From Primula veris (Eukaryota > Streptophyta > Magnoliopsida > Ericales > Primulaceae): 64,000 nt of DNA. The position numbers and the translations under genes were made by a program. The stretch covers positions 32,681,631 to 32,745,630 of the forward strand of contig OY821749.1 in NCBI GenBank assembly GCA_963682055.1, in the 5' to 3' direction. The notes under the pieces are model-generated. The model was not told where the DNA came from. It worked only from the letters and a program-made list of their open reading frames with translations, and did no database searches. Position 1 is the stretch's first letter. Each line of letters begins with the position of its first letter. Shown in pieces: positions 54,301 to 64,000 of the stretch.

Positions 54301-57300
54301 CAAACTCGCAATAAGAGTAACAAATAATTATAAAATTGTTAGCAGTATATATCTCCAAATAGCCACATGACATTGGACCTATTAAAAAAGTGACTTGCAA
54401 TTTAATGCAACACTACCGAGTTAATGTTGCTGCGACGTCTATTCTGCAGGTTCTTTTTCCTAAATTTAATTTATCATTTAAATTTTTGGGTTGTCTTTGT
54501 AAGACTGATTTCACCACCGCTAACACTTACAAGGTGAAGAAGAAACTGAGAGCAGCAACGTTAACTAAGAATTATTTTAAATCTAAATAACCGAGCAGCG
54601 GCTAACAGAACAGACTTCTTAGTGTTTCACACGAAATATTGAAGAAGGACAATGAGCAACAAATTTTATTAAATGAAACGTAAGGAGATTATAAAATTAC
54701 TCTACCAAGAAGGGCAAGAATTTGATTCTCATATAAGGTAAGATGTAAGGACTTAACAGCAGCGCACTTTCTTTTCTTCACATTGTACACCTTTTGTAAA
54801 TTTCTTATCTGTATGCATCTGGAATAACCAATAATTCAGGTAAGTAGTAAGCCAAAAGATGGGTAGAGGAAGTAATAATAGCCATACTTTGGATAAAAAT
54901 TCAAGTTGATCCTCATGGTTTTAACTGAAATAATAATGACACCCATAATTTAAATAGACACTCAATTTGCTCCATATAGTTTCAAACTTTCAATCAAAAC
55001 ACAATTGGTCCCTATAGTTTAAGGATGTTAAAACTAATAGTCCCTACATTGTAAATCGCTTACACAACAGTCATGCATAGCATAATGTGTCTGCATAGGA
55101 GGGAACCACATGTGTAACTTGCTAAAACTGCAGGGACAATACTGTTGCAAAGGAAATTATGGGGACCAGCGGTATAGCTCATTCAAACTGCAAGGACTAA
55201 TAATGTTGCAACTGAAACTATGGGGACCAGTTCTAAATTTCTGTCTATACATGGGACAAGAGCTGTAATTCACCCCAAGACAAAAATTCGACGTCTACTT
55301 AAGTTGACATGTGATCATATTGAAAATTTAACCTGTTATCAAGTTCTTGTTGCTTCATTTCAAAGCTGATCGCTTCCACTGCAGGTCTAGAAAAATTACT
55401 TCCGAGGAAGCTGGTGTTTTCAGTAGAAGTAACCAGGTTTTCCGTGATATTTCTATATCTCTTACAGCAATTAGAAAATAAGAAGTTCCAAGGTTGACGT
55501 ACTCCATTCTCTTTTGGAAGGACCTAAGAAACCACCAAAGAATTATTTCATATATATACAGGCAAGGCACAGAAAACAAACTGAGTACGTAACAAGTCTT
55601 AACATCCTAAGGGTAGATTACGGAAATGATCCCCACACTTAAGAGTAAAATTTTGATTTTGTCACCATAGTTGCAGTTACAACAGTATTTAGGTTCTCAT
55701 CGTTTGAATAAGGTATATAGGTGGTTGCCCAGAGTCGAAATTAAAATGTATTATTGTTGTAGTAAGCTATACGAGGTCTCATCAACGGAGACCAATAGTG
55801 TTATACGTAGAACCGGAAACCTTTTGACAATATCAGGACTGTTAGTATAACTTGGGACCAATAGTTTTTCAATTGAAGTATTTAACTACAAGACCAAAAA
55901 GAAATTACACCTAAAGTATGTAGATGCCTACTGTTGCAATTGAAAGTTCAAACTACAGGAATGATAAGTATTAGATAATTGCTGTACTTCACTCCAACTT
56001 AAACGATGTTGAAAGTGGATAAGGTGAAGCTGATTATCAAAAGAGTACCTTATCAAGGTACAGACCGATTCCACAGTACAAAAGGGTGTCCAGTAACATC
56101 ATCAGGAGACAGACTAAAAAATTCACTCCAGATGATGACTGCAGAACCAGAACCATGGAGCTGTCAGTAAGTCACTCATGTATATCTATATACATATATC
56201 TAACATATAACGAATAGAGATCATACTTGCCAGATGTTGCTCCAACGAAGTCCAACATGACCACGCTCGTAGTCAGCAAAGTTAATAGACCCCAAAGCAA
56301 ATGCTGTTGGTGAGAGCAAAGATGCTATAATCTTTAATACCCTGTAAAATATACGTTAAAGTTGGCTATATAAGTCTTAGGTAACAAAAAGAATTAAAAA
56401 ACAAAAGTGAAATTATAAGAACAAAATCACTCACATAAACCCGCCTTCATCATTGACAGTGTAATAAGGGAAAAAGGCCCCAAGAAAAGAAAGGGTACCA
56501 ACTGCCACAGCTGTTTTTGCTCGCGTAAAGAAAGTAGATATCAAAAAGGATAGCATTATTGCGCTGAGGCCAAACAGGAAAAAGTAAATGAAAACCACCG
56601 ACTTATCACTGTACTGAAAAAGGGTATTTATTGTGCATAAGGTGATGATTCCCGAAGAAATTGCAAACTGCATAAAAATATTTTGATTCAAATTAATATT
56701 GAGATTCCATAATAATGTCATAAGAAAAAAAGAACCATACCAAAGGATTCTTTCCTAAACAAGGCGAGAAAAGTTGAAGAGAGAGACAGAGACTAAACAG
56801 TTTAGATTAATTATAAAAGAGGACTATTATGAGGCAGGTTTTATATAAATAATTTTCGATTGAAGACGTACCAAAGTATACCAAGATTCAAGAGTATATC
56901 ATAACAAGACTTTGGACCTACTCAAACCAAAAAGAACTTTCTACCTGAAAAGCGTAGGTAATAAACCAGGAAAGATAAAATATCTCATCTTTCAATCCCA
57001 TCATGTAAAGACCTTCTTTAATCTTTTGTTCCTGAATAATTAGATAAAATACAATTTACTGAGCATGGAGAAAATGAAATTGTAGAGAGGAAAATTTTAA
57101 AAATAAAAGCAAAATTTAAAAACACAGATCATGAAACTCATCTGTATACCTTTTCAAACACTGAATAGCTGATCAGACGTGATACTGGATAAAGAAATCC
57201 CAAAAGATACCTGGTTATGCCAAAGCCAAAATAAGGAATAGCTGATCAACTACTTATTGTGAAGTTAAAGGATATAAAAGAAAAAGAAATTGATGAGTTT

Positions 57301-60300
57301 TTTTTCCAAAGTAAATAAATAAAATTGTCGAGTTACTTACAAAGAAAAACAACTATATTAAAGTAGCATGAGATAGATACATACAACACTCCCATGACGT
57401 TCTTTACAATGGACTGAAATTCATCATCCGTATATTCACGAGTTGGAAAGGGAGCAAGCCTTATATTTGAAGGGCTAAATAGTGTCCAAGGGGTAGAAGT
57501 TGAATCGATATTCTTAGCACCTATCTTGTTAGCAGTTTGTTGGGAAGCGTATATTATGAACGAGTCGATAACTTGTTGAAGCTGCAATAAGAATATAAAG
57601 AGATAAAAAAAAATTAAGGCAGAAATTAAATCATTGTTCAAGTTAGAGCTATGGTAGTTCTATACAGTCATCCACTACATGAAGTTTTTGTAATACCATA
57701 GTCCAAAAGATATATCAGTTGGACACAAAATGCTTTAAGTTCTGAGCAATTTCATTCCCTTTCAAATTATAGTTCTTTCACTTATAGTGTGCGGTACTTA
57801 ACACGTTCATAGATTGATTAGAATTATCATTAGCCAGCTCATTCAGATTTACCAACAACAAAAATATAACCATTCCTATTCTTCAAATGTGAACAGAAAG
57901 AACATGGTTCAATAACTTCACATGCATAGACAAAGAACCCTTCAAAACCAATTTTAAAATGAAAAGTTAGCTCAACTAAAGCTTCATTTACAAACTCTGC
58001 TGAATTACTATACTGTTGGCAAATGGCAACTAGTGTATGAATTAATCTTAATAAGCTTCAAAAAAGTAAATGGACGTAGCAAAATAAATTAAAAATATAA
58101 AACAAGAATAATATCATACGGTTAAGAAGCCGCTAGAGCTGTATTGCAAAATTGGTATAATGTTAACTCCCAAATTTAAATCATTGAGATAAGGACCATT
58201 TAGATCCATAATAGAATGGAGATTGGGGAATCCAGAAAAAGCCCATGAATGGTTGAGGCGAATGCTATAATCAAACGTTTCAGGACCTTGATCATGAAGT
58301 ATTATTGCTCCTTTTATTTTCGGGTTCAAACAATTCCTGTATGCACAAAGAAAATTAAAAAACCTCAACAACCTATAGGTATACATAACTTGGGCTTTTA
58401 CAGCATGCGAAAGTAAGGGCTTGTTTAGTTGCAACTTTTAAGCAATTTACGCAGGACTTTTTAATGTTGAGAAAAAAGCTAGGTTCATCTCAAGACTTCT
58501 GACTTTTTCAAGCCACTGGCCAAAATATTCTCGCTTCAAAAGCTGATCAACCATTACTGTCAAGATTTAAGCATGACAAAAAAAACAGGAGGTTAAAAGC
58601 TACAACCGAGAGAAGGCCTAAGAAAAGAGAACTATGAACTATCGAAAAGAAGATATTCTCAAAATAGTAATAAACTCTTCCAGTAGCATGAGCACAGAAT
58701 GCTGCAATTTTCTTCCATTGTTAAACAAAGACATCGCCAAGGACATTATTTTCTTTAAGCAAACTAATAGACAGCAATGTAAAACACTGAATAGTTCAAT
58801 TGACTTACTTGGTCACATCACAGAACCCATAATGATCTGATCGTATGTAGGCTTCAAGCGCCAATTCATCTTTATAAATTTTAGTTACCATCTGAAAACA
58901 TGTAACCAGGTGTTAAAAACAACAATCAGGAGAGTTAGATGATAGGGAAAATGATGTGGTGTGTATCACAAATGATACACCCACATGAACTATATTAGAA
59001 ACAAGTCAAATTAGAGAATTACATCTTAAGTCCAAAAGTAAATAATAAATAACTCAAAAGGACAAATACTAAATATGAATGTATTCTAACACCCCCACTC
59101 AAGCTGGAGCATACAAATCAAATATGCCCAGCTTGGAACACATAGATCGAAACAAAGGTCCAGATAGAGGTTTAGTCAAAATATCGCCTAACTGAGAACC
59201 GGGGCACACATATGGGGTGCAAATTTCCTTCCTGACGATCAACTCCCGGATAAAATGACAATCAACTTCAATATGCTTCGTTCTCTCATGAAAAACCGGA
59301 TTATTAGCAATAAATATAGCAGATTGGTTATCACAAAACATAGACATTGGATCATTGATGACCACACCAAAAACACGAAGAAGAGAGCGAACCCATATCA
59401 TTTCTGAAGCAGTATGAGCCATAGCACGATACTCGGCTTCAGCACTTGAGCGAGCAACAACGTTTTGTTTTTTACTACGCCATGTAACAAGATTAGAACC
59501 AATAAAAGTACAATATCCAGATGTAGACCGTCTATCAGAACAGTCTCCAGCCCAATCAGCATCACTGAAGCCTGTAATCGATAAAGAAGATGGACGATAT
59601 AATAAACCACGACCAGGAGCACCTTTTAGGTAACGCAAGATCCGGCAAACAGCCTCAAAATGAGGATAACGAGGAGCATGCATGAATTTACTGACCACCC
59701 CCACTGCGTAAGTGATATCGGGACGAGTCACTGTAAGATAAATAAGCTTTCCAACAAGACGACGATAGCGAGCAACGTCAGAAAATAACTCACCAGTTTC
59801 TGTATCAAATTTTACCGAAGAATCCATAGGCGTATCAGCAGGACGAGAACCCAATAAACCAGTTTCAGATAGAAGATCCAACACATATTTTCTTTGAGAA
59901 AGAGTAAGTCCCTTAGTAGAGCGGGATACCTCAATACCAAGGAAATACCGAAGAGCACCTAAATCTTTAGTATGAAACGTTTGTCCTAAGTGACGTTTCA
60001 AAAGAGTAATACCATCAGCATCATCTCCAGAAATGATTATATCATCAACATAAACAATAAGAACAATAATACCCGAAGAAGTTTGTCGAGTGAAGACTGA
60101 GTGATCCGAGTGAGAACGAATAAAACCATAATCAATAACGACACTACTAAATCGATCAAACCAAGCACGGGGCGATTGTTTTAACCCATATATAGAACGA
60201 CGAAGGCGACAAACAAGTTGCTCACTCCCAGATATAAGATATAATGTAACCAGGCGGCTGATCCATATACACCTCTTCCTAAGTTCACCGTGTAAGAAAG

Positions 60301-63300
60301 CATTTTTAATATCAAGTTGATACAAAGGCCAATTGCGACTTACCGCGACCGAAAGAAGTATCCGAACTGAATTTAGACGAGCTACAGGCGAGAAAGTCTC
60401 TCTATAGTCAACACCATAAGTCTGAGTATATCCTTTAGCCACAAGACGGGCTTTCAACCGCTCAATAGAACCATCGGGCTGATATTTGATCGTATATACC
60501 CAACGACACCCAACTGCCTTTTTTTCAGGTGGCAAGGCTGTAAGCTCCCACGTGTGATTTTGATGAAGAGCACTCATTTCCTCATCCATAGCGAGCTTCC
60601 AACCAGAAATAGAATTTGCCTCTAAATGATTTCGGAACACAAATAGAAGACAATGCACACGTAAAAGAATGCATGCACGAAGAAGTACGATGATAAGAAA
60701 CGAAATTGGCAATGGGATGTCGAGTACCAACACGCCTAGCCTTTCGTAAAGCAATAGGTAAATCATCAGGGTTTGGAGATGGTGAAATAACAGGTATCGG
60801 AGATAATACAGGAGGCGAAGGTGCAACAGGCAGGGAAGATGTCGAGATCGGGTCAAGTGATAAAACTTTCCGATTTTTAGACCGCTTATAAACCTTTAAA
60901 ACCGGAGGAGAAGAATTATCAATAAAAGTAGAAGGCATTGGAAGAGGAATGGGCTCAACAACACAAGAAGGACGAACAACCGACTCAATATTAGAGCTCG
61001 ATATAATATCCGGAAAGAGTTGAGCACCATTAGAAGTAAAAAATGAAGTAGACTCAAAAAATGTAACATCGGCACTCACAATGTAGCGACGAGAGTCGGG
61101 ATAATAACAACGATAACCTTTTTGAGTTCGAGAGTAGCCAACAAAGACACATTTCCTGGCACGGGGTGAAAACTTATCCTGTCCTGGATCAAGAATATGA
61201 ACAAACGCAACACATCCAAAAATACGAGTAACGGAAAATGGATCAATATCAGGATATATGAGCGACAAAGGAGATCGATTAGACAAAACCACAGAAGGCA
61301 TACGGTTTATAAGATGACACGCAGTCAAAACAGCATCTCTCCAAAAATGCTTAGGAACCTTCATATTAAAGAGCAAAGTACGAGCAACATCTAATAAATG
61401 CCTATGTTTGCGTTCAGCAACGCCGTTTTGTTGCGATGTATGTGCACAACTAGTTTGATGAATGATCCCACGATCAACACAAAAAGATTCCATAACAGAC
61501 TGAACATACTCTAATGCATTATCGGAACGAAATATCTTAATCTTCTTATCGAATTGAGTGAGAATTTCATTATAAAAACGAGTCACAATAAACGGTAATT
61601 CAGTCCGATTTTTCATTAAAAACAACCAAGTCATACGAGAAAAATCATCAACAAAAATGACAAAATATCGAAAACCATTATGAGCAGAAGTACGAGAAGG
61701 ACCCCATATATCAGAGTGAACCAGATCAAATGGTTTAGCCTGTCTACTTACACCACGACTGGGAAATGAGCTACGATGATGTTTCCCGAGTTGGCAAGCC
61801 TCACACTCTAGAATGGAAACACGGCTTAAGGCAGGAATGACTTGTTTAAGTTTAGCCAGAGACGGATGACCAAGACGAAAATGCCACTGGAGTGGTGAAA
61901 CACTAGCGCTCAATGCTGATGAATATGAATATGAAGAAATAAAACTATTATGATCCAAATAATACAAACCATCCTTCTCATATCCTGAGCAAATCGTCCG
62001 ATTTGTTTTGAGATCCCGAAAAATACAAGACTTGGGAGTAAAAGTTACAGCACAATGTAGAGATTGAGCCATCTTATTAACAGAGAGCAAGTTGAATGGA
62101 AAATCAGGCACATAAAAACTGTCAGATAATGCTAAAGCAGGATGAGGGCAAAGAACACCTATTCCAGAAACCGGACGAGAAGAACCATCAGCTAAAACGA
62201 TATGATAGCAAATAGATTTCAGATTAGAAAACAACGAGGAGTTACCCGACATATGTGAACTGGCACCTGAGTCTAGGAGCCATGAAGTAGACGAGGACGC
62301 CACAAAGGCAACACTATCCGAGTTAGCTAATGTAACAATGGGATTAGAAAACGAGGAGGTTTGTAATGTCCGTAGAAGCTCACTAAGCTGATTATAAAAT
62401 GCAACACTTTCGGGTCTGGACATTTTTCCTTCCAACAAAACTTAAAAGCAGAAAAGGCTAAATACAAAATCACAACCCCAAATAGCCGAACAACAACCAA
62501 ACCCGGCAATCCAAAAACAAGTGAGCAAAGACTGAACCGAAAGCAATTTAAACATCAAATCTCAACCAACACTTTACTCAGAATCAGTCCATTAAGCACA
62601 GCGGAATCACCAAAAACAGCCGTTCAAAACATACCAAATAACCAAACAGTTGAATAATATTCGGAACCAAATCGAGACACAAAATAAAATATACAGAAGA
62701 GTTACATACACCCAGTCGACCAATTTAACAGAATAAAAATGGCCGGAAAGTGAGCCATGCGCGCACGCGCAGTCGGCAGCAGCAACGGTCGCTGGAAGTT
62801 AGCGGCGCGTGAGGCGTCCAACTCCAGCAAGGTTTAGTTGGTTAAGGTCGGAATTAAATGAGGATTAAGTATATATAATTAATTTAGGGTTTCGATGATT
62901 ATGTACCAGTCAATTGGCCGATACACAATTTGGGGCGGCTAGGGTTTCAGTGTCTATTTTTGGCTCTGGTACCAAGTTAGATGATAGGGAAAATGATGTG
63001 GTGTGTATCACAAATGATACACCCACATGAACTGTATTAGAAACAAGTCAAATTAGAGAATTACATCTTAAGTCCAAAAGTAAATAATAAATAACTCAAA
63101 AGGACAAATACTAAATATGAATGTATTCTAACAAGGAGGATTTTAATTTATACTCATTTTTGCATCATTCAGCATCTCATTGGGGAAATTTTGAAAAAAG
63201 ATGATTAAGAAGCTATAATCTAGATAAATAGGAAAGAAGTAACAAGTCTAGGAAAATTGGTGGAAATTACAGTTTTGCATACTAGCTTATCACTAGCTTC

Positions 63301-63931
63301 TGATTATTTACGGCAAGCCACAAAAAATAGCATTAGTAAACTAATGTTATATTTCTCAAAAACTCTACAACACTACATGGAAAAACAAGCACACATCGGG
63401 AATGGTGTAGACAAAATCATGGATTTGGAACTAGAATAAGAAAAATGTGATAGAATAGTGTTAACATTTCACAATAAAAACGTGACCGCAGTATAAAACA
63501 GATTTTCTTGTTGTAAGAAATTAGCACCCCAACCTATAATTTTTTTCCAATCTAGTACACTAAGTATACTCAAATCGTCAAGAAACGTATTGTTAAGTGT
63601 AGTATTTGCTATTTTTCGTAGGTTAGTGTACAAATATTGAAATTTGGTACTACATTAGAGTACAAAACTGACTTTAACCCAAAGCAAAGCCTACTATTAA
63701 TAAAGGTAGAGTAGTTCCAAGAGAGAATGGGAGAGTAAAGTGCCATGTGTCACAAGTACCTTAAGCAGAGGAAATTTGGTCGACAATATATTTAGCATCG
63801 TCCTTGTTTTAATTGTGTCCGGAGCAAATGCTAGAAACTCACGCTCGGAAATAAGCGACTCCAACACTTGAACGATTGTGGGAGACATGTCACCTTTTCC
63901 CACTTCGACAAACATATCTTTTCTGATGTAA
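40950..63931 (-). CDS. ABCA1: ABC transporter A family, full-size (ABCA1/AOH1 type), 5' end outside window
   Basis: Thirty-seven exons with phase-consistent junctions encode about 1,800 residues and end at TGA (40950-40952). Plant ABCA1 is the sole full-size A-subfamily member: two halves, each a membrane domain with a large extracytosolic loop plus an ATPase domain. By family analogy it is thought to move lipids, but no plant substrate is established to my knowledge. Exon groups with coordinates are listed as separate entries. Protein similarity to Arabidopsis At2g41700 (1,882 residues, from memory) runs throughout, and only about the first 65 residues are missing. Both ATPase sites have intact Walker A, signature and Walker B motifs. 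The gene spans over 23 kb because its introns hold many transposon relics and one young copia element; no exon is interrupted. Confidence 0.95.
42349..42521. mobile_element. Tourist-like (PIF/Harbinger) MITE in ABCA1 intron
   Basis: Ends GGGTTCGTTTGGTTGCAAA and TGCAGCCAAACGAGGCC form terminal inverted repeats, and TTA lies on both sides, the 3-bp duplication of PIF/Harbinger elements. The interior holds AAGCTTAAAACTTAGAGC-like motifs found in the other copies. 173 bp, non-coding. Confidence 0.75.
42651..44270 (-). other. ABCA1 exons for second ATPase domain (NBD2)
   Basis: Exons 44270-44153, 43980-43901, 43796-43689, 43608-43458, 42949-42813 and 42725-42651. Walker A is [10 protein letters not shown], the Q-loop [14 protein letters not shown], the signature [10 protein letters not shown], Walker [13 protein letters not shown] and the His switch [14 protein letters not shown]. 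The signature has Asn where NBD1 has Met, as I recall for the Arabidopsis protein. All catalytic residues are present. Confidence 0.95.
43017..43094 (-). repeat. Short dispersed repeat ending in a (CAT)n tract, copy 2
   Basis: Reverse-orientation relative of 35722-35793, with TTTCATATAGCCGACCCCAA, ATTCTGGGGATAA and a TGATGATGATGATG tract. The shared order of tract, linker and GGGGTC-GATATATGAA core suggests a common mobile origin. Confidence 0.45.
44326..44650. mobile_element. Composite Tourist-like MITE in ABCA1 intron
   Basis: Outer ends TTGTTTGGTCGCAGCTTTTA and TTGCATCCAAACAAGCCC, with a second partial copy inside (GATCAGCATAAAGACTGAGC, GGCCTGAATAGGCTAGAAGC). The structure suggests nested insertion or internal duplication. 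Borders are approximate. Confidence 0.55.
45800..46110. repeat. MITE-like repeat in ABCA1 intron (GTGCACAAAACTGTAA family)
   Basis: Repeated TTGGTACACTCCC, GGGTGCACAAAACTGTAACT and GGGCGTACAAAACTGTAAGC motifs in an inverted arrangement. A related sequence with GTACAAAACTGACTTTAACC occurs at about 63515-63680. Class unknown. Confidence 0.45.
46695..47150. repeat. GGTCCCCATA-family inverted repeat, copy 1
   Basis: Dense with alternating forms of GGTCCCCATAGTTTCAA and its complement (GTATGGGGACCA, AACTATGGGGAC), so the block can fold on itself. It shares this vocabulary with blocks at 50965-51355, 54880-55275 and 55612-55995, all in ABCA1 introns. No open frame. Confidence 0.6.
49528..49812. 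mobile_element. Stowaway MITE in ABCA1 intron
   Basis: Terminal inverted repeats CTCCCTTCGTCCCTAATT and AAAAAGGGACGGAGGAAG lie next to TA on both sides (49526-49527 and 49813-49814). Length 285 bp. CTCCCTCCGT-type ends with a TA target duplication are diagnostic for Tc1/mariner-derived Stowaway elements. No transposase. Confidence 0.88.
50965..51355. repeat. GGTCCCCATA-family inverted repeat, copy 2
   Basis: Same motif set as copy 1 (GGTCCTCATACTTTG at the left, AAAGTATGGGGATCATATTTG at the right), giving matching inverted ends. It lies between the exons at 50172-50843 and 51442-51513. Confidence 0.6.
51765..52160. repeat. MITE-like inverted repeat in ABCA1 intron
   Basis: The left arm (AAGCCCTAAGAATTTAGTCTC) and right arm (AGTTTAGGGACTAGAAATGA) are imperfect inverted copies, with TTTTGTCCCG against AGGAACAAAAATGAC further in. 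It differs in sequence from the GGTCCCCATA family. Non-coding. Confidence 0.5.
52874..53068. mobile_element. Tourist-like MITE in ABCA1 intron
   Basis: Ends GGACTTGTTTGGTTGCAA and ATGCAACCAAACAAGACC are inverted repeats. The interior has AAGTTGGATTTCTAAAT, CTGATCAACCA and GCAATCAAGC motifs typical of the local family. 195 bp. The target duplication is unclear. Confidence 0.7.
54880..55275. repeat. GGTCCCCATA-family inverted repeat, copy 3
   Basis: Motifs such as ATTGGTCCCTATAGTTTAA and AACTATGGGGACCAG recur in both orientations. It lies in the intron between the linker exon (55333-55523) and the first NBD1 exon. Confidence 0.6.
55612..55995. repeat. GGTCCCCATA-family inverted repeat, copy 4
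   Basis: The most diverged copy; it keeps ATGATCCCCACACTTAAGAG at the left and AAACTACAGGAATGATAAG at the right. It sits in the intron next to copy 3's intron. Confidence 0.5.
58417..58618. mobile_element. Tourist-like MITE in ABCA1 intron, with TAA duplication
   Basis: Ends GGGCTTGTTTAGTTGCAACT and AGCTACAACCGAGAGAAGGCC, flanked by TAA on both sides (58414-58416 and 58619-58621). 202 bp. The perfect 3-bp TWA duplication supports the PIF/Harbinger assignment of the whole local family. Confidence 0.8.
58928..58932. repeat. Target-site duplication of the copia element, left
   Basis: AGGAG immediately precedes the left LTR and is repeated exactly at 63134-63138 after the right LTR. Five bp is the usual size for Ty1/copia integrases. 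Confidence 0.92.
58933..59091 (-). repeat. 3' LTR of the copia element
   Basis: 159 bp. In element orientation it starts TGTTAGAATACATTC and ends ATCATCTAACT, with a 7-bp terminal inverted repeat TGTTAGA/TCTAACT. It is identical to the other LTR except for A versus G in GAACTATATTAG. Confidence 0.95.
59092..59105 (-). other. Polypurine tract of the copia element
   Basis: In element orientation the sequence TTGAGTGGGGG ends exactly at the start of the 3' LTR, the usual position and composition for the plus-strand primer site. Confidence 0.8.
59099..60635 (-). pseudogene. copia pol, reverse transcriptase and RNase H part
   Basis: Reads from about [19 protein letters not shown] through [39 protein letters not shown] and the active-site [14 protein letters not shown] to the RNase H region ([47 protein letters not shown]). 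Upstream this frame is not coding: the junction with the integrase part lies near 60620-60640, where the frames switch. Near 60235-60290 the residues between FLHGEL and [13 protein letters not shown] fit the family only in another frame ([10 protein letters not shown]), which implies two compensating indels. The enzyme is probably inactive. Confidence 0.85.
60620..62438 (-). pseudogene. copia pol, protease and integrase part
   Basis: An open frame of about 600 codons. Visible: aspartic protease [13 protein letters not shown]-pre-integrase with WHFRLGHPS and [10 protein letters not shown], and the integrase core with Asp in [10 protein letters not shown], Asp in FRSDNALEY and Glu in [15 protein letters not shown], then the GKFSPRA-like C-terminal part ([15 protein letters not shown]). 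The frame runs into unrelated residues after about 60640, where the reverse transcriptase continues in a different frame. The first codons lack any capsid or CCHC zinc-knuckle sequence. Confidence 0.85.
62439..62962 (-). other. copia untranslated leader with gag missing
   Basis: Only about 520 bp separate the primer-binding site from the protease frame, far less than a complete copia gag (usually over 1 kb). I see no CCHC zinc knuckle. The region near 62745-62825 is unusually GC-rich (GCGCGCACGCGCAG, GCGGCGCGTGAGG). Confidence 0.65.
62963..62974 (-). other. Primer-binding site of the copia element
   Basis: In element orientation TGGTACCAGAGC follows the 5' LTR directly. It is one base different from the TGGTATCAGAGC used by most plant copia elements to pair with initiator Met-tRNA. 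Confidence 0.85.
62975..63133 (-). repeat. 5' LTR of the copia element
   Basis: 159 bp, in element orientation TGTTAGAATACATTC to ATCATCTAACT. Unusually short for a copia LTR but structurally complete. One substitution separates it from the 3' LTR. Confidence 0.95.
63515..63680. repeat. MITE-like repeat in ABCA1 intron
   Basis: Contains CCCAACCTATAATTTTTTTCC, TAGTACACTAAG and TTAGAGTACAAAACTGACTT, resembling the repeat at 45800-46110. It lies between the copia insertion and the most 5' ABCA1 exon in the window. Confidence 0.4.
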
Positions 63932-64000
63932 CTGGTCATCAATTAAAGATATACAAAATTAATCAAGTCTCGCAGTGCATTTATCGCAACAAGTATGAAA

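Larger units (their letters stand above)
51442..55523 (-). other. ABCA1 exons for linker and first ATPase domain (NBD1)
   Basis: Exons 55523-55333 (linker, [14 protein letters not shown] to KQQELDNR), 54818-54706, 54039-53933, 53518-53456, 53204-53118, 52727-52629, 52520-52336, 51673-51619 and 51513-51442. Walker [10 protein letters not shown] is split between 54706 and 54039. [14 protein letters not shown]-loop follows, then the signature [10 protein letters not shown], Walker [13 protein letters not shown] and the His switch [11 protein letters not shown]. All are complete, so NBD1 looks active. The last two exons give the regulatory extension ([23 protein letters not shown]). Confidence 0.95.
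58933..63133 (-). mobile_element. Ty1/copia LTR retrotransposon in an ABCA1 intron
   Basis: A 4,201-bp element with 159-bp LTRs, a 5-bp target duplication, a primer-binding site and a polypurine tract, in the same orientation as the host gene. It encodes protease, GAG-pre-integrase, integrase, reverse transcriptase and RNase H in the copia order. The two LTRs differ at a single position, so insertion is recent. The element is defective: almost no gag, and pol frame disruptions. It inserted in an intron, so ABCA1 splicing may survive it. Confidence 0.95.
56049..63931 (-). other. ABCA1 exons for extracytosolic loop 1 and membrane domain 1
   Basis: Exons 63931-63760, 58891-58809, 58336-58120, 57581-57385, 57210-57150, 57031-56945, 56667-56435, 56341-56227 and 56138-56049. 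The first encodes [13 protein letters not shown] and FLAFAPDT from the large loop after TM1. Next come [31 protein letters not shown] and the membrane segments [43 protein letters not shown] and [18 protein letters not shown]. The 4.9-kb gap between the first two exons is due to the copia insertion; without it that intron would be about 660 bp. Confidence 0.93.

Noticed and set aside
60706..61394. Plus-strand frames inside the copia element
   Set aside because: Antisense shadows of integrase and linker coding sequence.

Overview
This is a eudicot nuclear DNA segment. It is AT-rich, its genes have many introns with GT/AG borders, and its introns carry MITEs, a Ty1/copia element and a piece of plastid DNA. 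Protein similarity judged from memory points to a eudicot, possibly an asterid; I cannot name the species.

Layout, left to right. (1) 1-6767, minus: only the first coding exon of general transcription factor TFIIB (6415-6767) is intact. The rest of the gene runs off the left edge through a very long intron. That intron holds five decayed copies of the exon and, further in, a degenerate minisatellite. (2) 6768-15587: intergenic, with tandem Stowaway-like MITEs, a hAT-like MITE, three CACTA-type MITEs and an 871-bp foldback element. (3) 15588-18561, plus: a three-exon GT61 glycosyltransferase whose second intron holds a nuclear plastid insertion (end of 23S rRNA, complete 4.5S rRNA, start of the 4.5S-5S spacer). 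(4) 20793-29215, minus: a 19-exon kinesin-14 with an N-terminal calponin-homology domain, a central motor and a tail with four RRLSIEN motifs. A one-base frame conflict sits at exon 6. (5) 32435-39526, minus: a complete 10-exon NTRC, the plastid NADPH-thioredoxin reductase fused to a thioredoxin domain. (6) 40950-63931 and beyond, minus: 37 exons of a full-size ABCA1-type ABC transporter; its first exons lie past the right edge. A young copia element (58933-63133) with 159-bp LTRs sits in one of its introns.

The genes do not form a pathway: basal transcription, wall polysaccharide synthesis, microtubule motility, plastid redox control and membrane transport. What links them is conserved order. 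From memory, Arabidopsis keeps TFIIB, GT61, NTRC and ABCA1 close together on chromosome 2, and kinesin, GT61 and TFIIB adjacent on chromosome 3. This window looks like the unfractionated ancestral arrangement of those two duplicated segments.

Exon borders were derived by hand from reading frame, GT/AG sites and phase agreement between neighbouring exons. Nothing was aligned by software. I found no intact RNA gene, CRISPR array or prokaryotic-type system.
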